Source of the DNA: Aurelia coerulea
Taxonomy: Eukaryota; Cnidaria; Scyphozoa; Semaeostomeae; Ulmaridae
Direction: 5' to 3'
Length of the DNA stretch: 64,000 nt
NCBI GenBank assembly: GCA_039566865.1
Contig: CM076954.1
Coordinates: forward strand, 7,138,001-7,202,000
Shown: positions 51,801 to 60,800 of the stretch, piece by piece
Layout: each line of letters starts with the position of its first letter
Numbering within the stretch: position 1 is the stretch's first letter
Translations under genes and position numbers: made by a program
Notes under the pieces: model-generated
The model's database searches: none
Seen by the model: the letters and a program-made list of their open reading frames with translations, nothing else
Told to the model about the DNA's origin: nothing

Positions 51801-54800
51801 AGGTTAAACAATTTTCTCAGTTGTCATATGTTTTAAGGTGAATTTCTCGATCATGACGGCAATGAAAGAATTTAGACAAAGGCCTGTGTTTCTCCGTAAA
51901 CACAGGGTAGCGAGTTGTCATCGTATGAAAGTAATACCGATGGTAATGAAAACCCCCATTCTTATGCCGTTCAAGTGAAGTTTCCCACATTGAAATGCGG
52001 ATAATCCTTACTGCAAAACACTCAACCACAACACCTGGAAAACTTTGACGACTTGGAAACTTGTCTAAGTCACCTTGACTGTACGTTAGGAGAAAGATGG
52101 TGCGCTGTGGTGAACTTGCTGCCATTTTGAAGTCAAACTGTCGAATTTTCAAATTTCCCGCGCTCACTCAAGTGTATAAATTCCCTTCTAAATACAACAC
52201 TATGTGATATATTTTGTCGATTATGGAGGTAATTGTAGAACAATATGTTTTATAACTCGAAGATACAACTTACAGAGACTATCGATGTTGTAAAGTCGTT
52301 TGGAAATTAAATTCCTTCTTTAAATGCGAGGAGTAGCAATGGTAAATTTAGGACGGCTGCAGGCCTACAAGTTTTCAGGCAGAGGGAAGTATTGGTAGAC
52401 ACGTTATCTATTTAAAAGAGTTTGTATTTAAACGTGTATATTGCCATGTTTAACAAAATAAATTTTCCAACTTCGAATTATCGTTTCCCCATGCATCAGT
52501 CTTTATGAAAAAAACAGGCAGATTCCGATGAATTACCCAATTTTTTTGAAAAGCACGCAGAAAATGGGAAGTTGTGCTGCTTCGCCATCTTCATTTAAAA
52601 AATATAAGTTAATAGTTCAAAACATTGATTCGAATTCTACTAATGCAATAACAGTAAATATCTTGTCATGTGCCAACGCCTCAGCTGCTTATTAAGAGAT
52701 GTAACCAACTAGGCCAATGGTGTAAAAATAGCCAAAATGAGCATATTTTCTAAGGAACGCTGCGAGGCCGCACTAGCGTTCAAAAATTCAAAAAAATTAG
52801 AGGACTGCCGTTATGCAATTATTGCCAGCCCTGTTAATTTGAAAGTATTTGAAGGAAAGACCTTAAAGTTATGACGCCCTAAACGTACTACATTTTCAGA
52901 CAATCACTTTCAAAAATTGTTGAGCCACCCTGAAAAAAAATGAGTCTTTTGGCCCCCCTTTCCCCCATGTCAATGTCGTTTGGAAAAAAGTACTTGGTCA
53001 TGCTGACAGACGTGGTTTGGCAACATTTTAGTGGTTTTTCAACATTGACTAGGGGGGGGGGAGCAGAGGCAAAAAACTGAAAATCTGAGGGTGACTCAAC
53101 AATTTTGTAAGTGATTGTAGATTTGAGGTGTTAATTCATTTATATCAAATGTGAAATGAAAGCCAAGAATGCTTTGGTGGGAAATCTACGCTTTTTACAA
53201 TCTCCATGGCAGCCATTCATATGAGCTGCATCCGCCATTTGCCAGAACAAACTGCTCTCCTATTTTCTTTTTAAACTTGTAAAAATGGTCTATCGTGCCA
53301 TGTACCATTTCGTTCTATTTCGAAAGAACTTTGGTGAAAAACTAAATCCATTAAATACTAGAACAAAGTAGAAAACCACTAACCTTTCAGAAGTACGATC
53401 GATTCCATTACTGCATCCAATGGAGGTGGCTCTAAAGCATTATTTAGAAACTCTTTTATCCCACCTAACTTTAATAATTTGATATCCAAAGCCAGCTCAT
53501 GCAGGGGAGTCCTCAATATTTCTGGAGTAGCATGTTCAGCAAGCCTTCGAAAGAACAATAAAATGGTGAAACAACACTTGTGCCATCAAGCGCATCAAAA
53601 TAGAGAGAAAAGATTCCGAACTATCCTCAATCAAAAGACATGGGAAGTCCCATGTCTTATCTTCATATTGCTGCATTTCCATTATTGCTGCATTGCTGTT
53701 TAAAATGTATTTATCCCGTTTTACCCCAGTATTGAATTGCAAACTTTGTGTTCAATTCTGTTTGTGTCGCATTATCTTTTTCAGATGTGTGTACTTTTGT
53801 TTGTGGCGTTTTTGTTTAGTTTATGTCCCGTCACTTCGATGGTGGTTGCATTGTGACTGACTGTCCCTTAGGACCAGCGAGAAGATGCCGGTTGAAATCA
53901 ACCAATGGAGAGCAACAATAGGGTGCTTCCATGTATTTGTGCAAAACATGTCCCTACTGAGCAGAAACGTCAGGCCACTCTCAATGCTGTCAAATTTTAA
54001 AGTTATATTGGCTTTGTTATTGGTTCACCGCAGTCTACATCCCTGTTTTTCAATTTACATTGACAATCCAGTCTCTTGCAGTTCACTCTGTTGCACCAGA
54101 GTTATGTTTTTTGCCTTTGGTCGCCCGCATGCATCAGTCTGCGAAGATGGTACTTAGCACTGTAGAACTTGTCAAGCGAATCCTGCTTGGTGTCATTGTC
54201 ATAGTTCGATATAAGTACTTTCATTCTCGCTATGTCTACTTTTACACCGCGTGCGTAGCTTGTTGTACTCTACATAGACCATGGTTAGTTTTCAGGACAA
54301 TTTTGCTGAGTGGTGATGTAGAAACGAACCCAGGCCCTGAAACACTTCATTATTGTACTTTTGGCTTACAACTCAGTTTATAAGTATGACCTTATTGGCA
54401 TTGTTGAAACCCAACTTGACAGCTCCGTTGATAATGACAGACATGCACCAGATAAATATACGTTTAGTAAAAAGATAACCATCCTCAAAATGTGAAAAGG
54501 GGTGGTGTTGGGCTATACATCAAAGATTCCCTTCCTTCAAAAAATCGTTCTGACCTGGTGACTCTTCCTCAATGTATTGTGTACGAAATTAAATTAAACA
54601 GGAAAGAGTACTTCTTCGTCGTAATTTATAGAAGTCTAAGTCAGGGCCCGGAGGAGTTTGATAACTTCACAACAAACTTTGAGTTGATGTTATCCAAAAT
54701 GCAAGCTCGTTATTGTTACTGCTGATTTCAACTGTAGATCAACTCAGTGGTGGGAAAATGATATCGAAAATAACGAAGGAAAACTGTTTGAGCCGCTAGC

Positions 54801-57800
54801 GTCTGACAATGGTCTTCATCAGTTGATATCAGAACCAACGCATTTGATGGGTGATTCTAAATCCTGCATTGACTTGATGTTTACTGGTCAACCTAACCTC
54901 ATTATTGAGTCTGGTGTTCATCCGTCACTAGATGAGCAATGCTACCTTAAAATTGTTTTGGTAGATTATGTTCCATTAAAGAGGGTATCATTGGGCTTAA
55001 CAGAAAGCAAAAATTTTCAAAATCGGACTATCCAATGATGAGAAATGGAATTTTGAATTTTTTCAAAATTTTAAGTGGTTGTTTACATTAGAATTTCCGG
55101 TACAATGTAGCGTTTTGAGCCAACTTTAACATGTCATAAATCAACCTAGAAAATACCGATTTTCATGATTTTTGTACTAAATGGTCAGCAATTTAGTTTT
55201 GCTCAACATATGTAAAAATGTTGTATATTGAATTTAAGATCATGGGTAGATGGACACTATTTTGATGCTTACTTTTTACGACAAATTTCGTGAAAAATTG
55301 CTACTCAAAGTTGAAAACAAAAATCTATGTAATTCTAGGTGTTAGGTATTAATATATTAAATTACTAGAACCTATTTGGAGCATTCCTGCAAAAGGGCCC
55401 GTTTCAAATCGTTTTAATTTTGTCGCAAAAAAGTTTGAAGATTGCATGTGACATAGGTTTTTCTTTCCTGATTTCCAAGCAAAACTGTAACAGTGCCGTG
55501 ACTGTTTTCTTCAAGGCAAGAGCTCTAGATTTGCGAAATTGGTTCTCAAGAATTCAAAAGAGGTATTCTCGATGCAGTGATAGAAACAATAGCCGATTTT
55601 TGTGAAACAACAGCTTAATGCTGTGAAACAATAGACCTGCATTGGAAAACAGAATCTGTTGTCTCTTTCTTTCTGCAAGGTCCAACCAATTGAGAAAGGT
55701 TTAATACTTTGATATACGCTATGTTAAAATTCGCTTGATATCTAAATCTAGTGGAACTAATTGAGTAAAAACAGTTTCGCCGTCTCAACACCGAATTGTT
55801 TAGTTTGACAAAAGTATCATCGAATCAGTCACAAGGTTATCATTTGTTGCTTCAACATATGGTTCAGCAGACTGACGACTTTTCTTTAAGCTATCTTGAC
55901 GGGAATTTGCCACAAGTAGCCATGAGGTTATCAGCATCCGCACAATAATGTATTCGAGGTTGGCATTAACTGAAGTAAGCCTGGCCCTACACCCAGCTCC
56001 ACTTCGAAAGTTCCTGATGTGCTTGCCCCATCCCTCCAAGCCATTTCACGACCAAGCTGCAATTGGTCCACCCTTATGCATATCAAAGAGCTCCCAGTTA
56101 TGGGCCAACATTTGATGATGAACAGATGGGTTAATTTAGACCCATGAAAAATGAAGACATAGGTGGATCATCGTATCATGGCAGTGCTGCTTGCACAGTT
56201 GACGTCAAGGATATACAGTATGATCAATGACGTTGATGAAAGGAAACTTGGCAGAAGGTATCAAACAAAAGTGCATAGCTTCTCAGGTGCAACTGCGACA
56301 GACCTCAAGGATTATTTGAAACCAATTTTGCGGAAAAAAAACCAGACAAAATCATCCTAGTCGTGGGAACCAATGATATACAGCATCGACATGCAGCTTA
56401 TATCTTGAAAAGCATCAACCGTCTCATGGAGCAGATCTCTGAAAGCCTCCCAGATAGTCATATTGTGATTTCTGAAATAATCAAACGCAAAATGAAGAAT
56501 GGAGACGATAACCAAGTCATTGCGAAGAAGATCGCCGAATTCAACAAGTCATTGAAGTGGATGAATGTGGATATCCTGCAGCAGCAGAACATTTTAGTCG
56601 AACACCTAGGTATGAGAGCTTTACATTTAAATGTTCAAGGAAATTTTCAGTTAACTAAAAACCTGAACGAGAAAATCCGGTGTATTTAGCACGATACCCG
56701 ACAATTCAAATTTCAGCGAGGTTGACTGTAGTTCGTCACCTGAAAATTTTACAAATACCGGTGAGAGTGTGGCACCGACCAGGTCTCATCAGCATCTGGG
56801 GTTTAAAAATGGCATGCCAATTGCATCCCTGAATATCAACGGTCTTCGCAGTCACCTATGTGAGGTTCAGATATTAACGAGGGATCTTGGGATTCAAATC
56901 CTTGCTTTAAATGAGACTAAGCTCGATCCTGGCTATCCAAAGGAGTTAACTAGTGTGGCTGACTACCAGCAAGAATGTCTTGATAGGATATGCATTGGTG
57001 GTGGTGTTTTTATTTATATTAGGGGCTCTGTCAAGTACAAACGTCGTTTTGATGTCCCTGCCGATGAACTGGAACTCACTTGTATTGAGGTTAAACCATC
57101 TGAAAGCCAGTCCTTTCTTTTTCTCATTTGGTACCGGCCACCCAGCGACCCTGTTGGCATCATTGTGAATATTTAGCTGATTGGCTAGCTTCTGGTGTCT
57201 AAAATTGATTTATAATCCCAGCAATATGGTTATCTAACAATGGAGCCAGTTCATTGTTTCATTATCTTTTAATATTTAATCAAACATAGAACAATTTTTT
57301 TGGGTCATTCTGTAGCAGTTGTTACAAGAGATCCGTTAAAACACCATTGGCAGTGTCGGGACAAGCGCCTTCATTCCTTATAGTATCATAGTTTTTGTTC
57401 AGTTCGGCAGTGTGACAACCGTGTTTATGTGGCTCCGATCAATGGGGTCCGTATTTTGGCGGTAATCACTTAGAAGATCTAGAATGCAAAATATAGCGGG
57501 CCTCGTTGGCGATTCTACCTCCCAGGGCACATTTACTTGAAGAGCGGTCACCAGAATTTCCCTGGCAATTAAGAATGAGATAAACCAAATTGTATAACTG
57601 CCTTTTTAGTTAAATCATACGTCCCCACAGATCGCCAACCCATTGAGTCTTTTCTCTCCAAGTTCTGAATAGGCCGCAGAAGTCAATATATTTTTACGAT
57701 TATAAGTTTTTTGGTATATTTTGAGGAACGGACGTGGTAAACAGAGTCTCTTAACCACTCAACCACCGTGCAATGCATCATGTTATGCCGAAACGCATTA

Positions 57801-60800
57801 CGCAATGACGATTGTCGTACGAAATCAAAACACAACACGAAATTTCAGATGTTGTCAAAATTTGAAAGGTTATAACAGGGGGTAATGTCATATGAAATGA
57901 AATAAGGAACACATTATGAAAGAATTACAAATGTTAAAATAAAAGACCACACCGAATATTTTTTTATACCACAGTTAAAACTCAACAAAATACAAAATAC
58001 AATATTCTGTGCCGTCCATAGCAGAAATAGACATGACGTCATCTGGTTCTGGCTATGAACGGCACTTAACAATTTCTTTAACAACAATCTTATTAAGCAC
58101 TTTGTGTACCATGGCACCATTCCATTTTGACAGACGCTAGCATGCGCCAGCTTAGTTTAGATGAATTATTGTAAAACAAAAACAAAAAAAACTATGCAAT
58201 GGTGCAAAACCTGTGCAAAGATGGTTGGATGTGAGTCACCAATGAATGGTGCCATGGTTCACAAAGAGCTTACTCAAAACAAGACTAAACATAAATAAGA
58301 ATAAGGGGTCGCCAATCGTCAGGTTTTCATCACGTTTCCGAAGAATTCCCAAAGATCCCACAGACTAGAAACGCCCCCGGCCACAAAACCGCCACTCCAC
58401 CGCGAAAAACCACAAACCAGTTATCACACTGAATATATATATATTTTTAATAATAAGGCATCTAGGCCAAAAAGGCTTTTAACCTAATTACAATTCAACT
58501 GAAATAACTATTACATAACGTAAAATTACAGAAAAAAAGAACATATTGTACTAATATATACTACAAATATGATGATAAACTCTAAACATGGTACGTGAAT
58601 TGCGTGACATAAGATATTCAGATTTGGAAATCCCATTTTATTTTGAAGCATTTTAACAAGTAAGTTGCTACCAAATTAAGGCAGTACTAAAATAGACCAT
58701 ACCAAAGGCCACTGAGATTTGGAAAGCCGTAAGAAAATGTTTTTTTATATTTTTCAAAAATGAAAGCAAAACCAGAAAAAGGCACAATTGTCAAATAAAA
58801 TTGTCAATCTCTATTCAAAAAGTAATAATATAATAAAAATGCAATGACGCTGCAAATATTTATTGTTCATCGAGGCAATTGTGATATCATACAGCCTCAC
58901 GGGTTTTTAGCTGCTACTGTCATGCACTCTTTGATCACTATATCGACTCCACATCACTTCCTAAACAATCCTTTACAGCATGACACGCAATCCCAAGGAA
59001 CATTAGACAGGAAAGCTCAACCTTGTCCATAAACGTCACTACGTTGTACTCCGTGAGTATTAGCCAGGAAAGTTCAAGCTGGTCCATAAACGTAACTCCG
59101 CTGAACTCCGCGAGTCAAAAATGATCGACCTTAACAATATGCTTTTGGTCAAAACTTCCCGTTCTGAGCAAAAACAGGATGTTTTGGGCATAGTATAAGG
59201 TATTTCATTGTTTTTAGAGCTTTCCTCGTGGTCATTGCTTTGTGACCGAAAAAATGTCCTGTCTCTACGGAAGGGTAGCACTCACTTCCATTTCATTTTC
59301 AATATTTATACAGGTGACTAAGTTCAGTAATACATAACTGTTTTACAAATTGACCTGTGCAAAAACAGGAAAGCCTAAATCAAAAAATTACAATATTACA
59401 CAATGCTTCAATCAGAATGAAAACTGGTTTTATTGACAAATAAAGTTGCAAAAATAGCTTCAAAACAATCGCATATACCTTCGCAACTAGAAAACAGTCA
59501 TAACTGTTCACATAACAACACTCAAACACTGCCTTTCAGAGAATTTATACTGTTTCCATCAGTGGCAAAAATCAGAAAAATTATTGAACAATTTCTCTCC
59601 CACATTGATGGTAACCTAATTTCAAAAAGGGGTTCAGATGTTACAGACAGTTAATTACGTTTCTTGACAAAGGCATAGAATGCTTACCTTTGATGTCTTG
59701 CTCTGCTGCATAAGTGAAAGCAAAATCCTTCCCTTACACGACCTGCACGTCCTCGCCTTTGTTCCATGTTTGTCCTGGAAGCCCAAACCGTCGCATAATT
59801 TGTCATATTGTTATGTGATGTAAAGAGTTTGATCTTCGCCCTATAACCAATAAAATGAAAGCATGAACAGTCACTAGGTTTAGACGGTGAGAGCCCTTAG
59901 GACCCTTGCTCGATTATCATATTTTTATCTGAATTATGCAAGCAAAATGAAATCTTAGAACGTTATCTGTTCTATCAAACCAAGGGCGCCTACCTTGTAG
60001 GAAGTGTGTTTATTCCCATTACTGTACCCGTGTACCCGTGACCCAGAGTAATCGGTGTCCTGCTACCCAGTCCTGTTAATATATGTATATCATAAGAAAC
60101 TAAAGGGTGTGCAACTTCTGCAGATAAACTAAATCAGTGAGCAGGATCTCAAGAGAAGATTATCTCGAGCGCGTCCCTTTCGTTGCAGTGTAGGTGAAGC
60201 AAAATTGTTGACATAAGCATTTGTTCAACCATTTGTGAAAAGTGATACCGCATGCAAACTTTCGCGTGAAAAGTAAATCCTCAAGATTGTTTGAGGACGA
60301 GAGAAGTACCTGAGAATAACAATCAATACATGTTTTTGTAAGAAACTGCTTTCAAGAAATTTTGCTTGCACCTCCGGAAAATTAAGAAACCATGATAAAA
60401 AGAAGAGGTCAAGTTCCAAGTTAATAAATAATTTTCAAATGCACTCTCTATTTAAATTCTACAGTTTCCTTTACATGCACAAAACTAGGCAAATCCTTAG
60501 CCTTATTGAGAATTTAAACTTATTAACGTTTGAATGCTATTGAACCAATTCTTCTTTTATGTAATGATACTTTGAATGAAGAAAAGCACTTACAAAACCA
60601 ATACTTCAGCAACAATTCAAACATATTTGCTTTTCTGTTGCATGCGCATATACAATTCGAACACTTGTCCTATGTTCAAACCAACACAACAAGTCAGACG
60701 ACCACAGATAATACAGTAAGCGAACAACCAGTATCTGAAAAAGTTCTTAGCAGTGCTAACCCCCAGTTCAATTTACTGCAAGTTTTGTTTACTGGCCATA

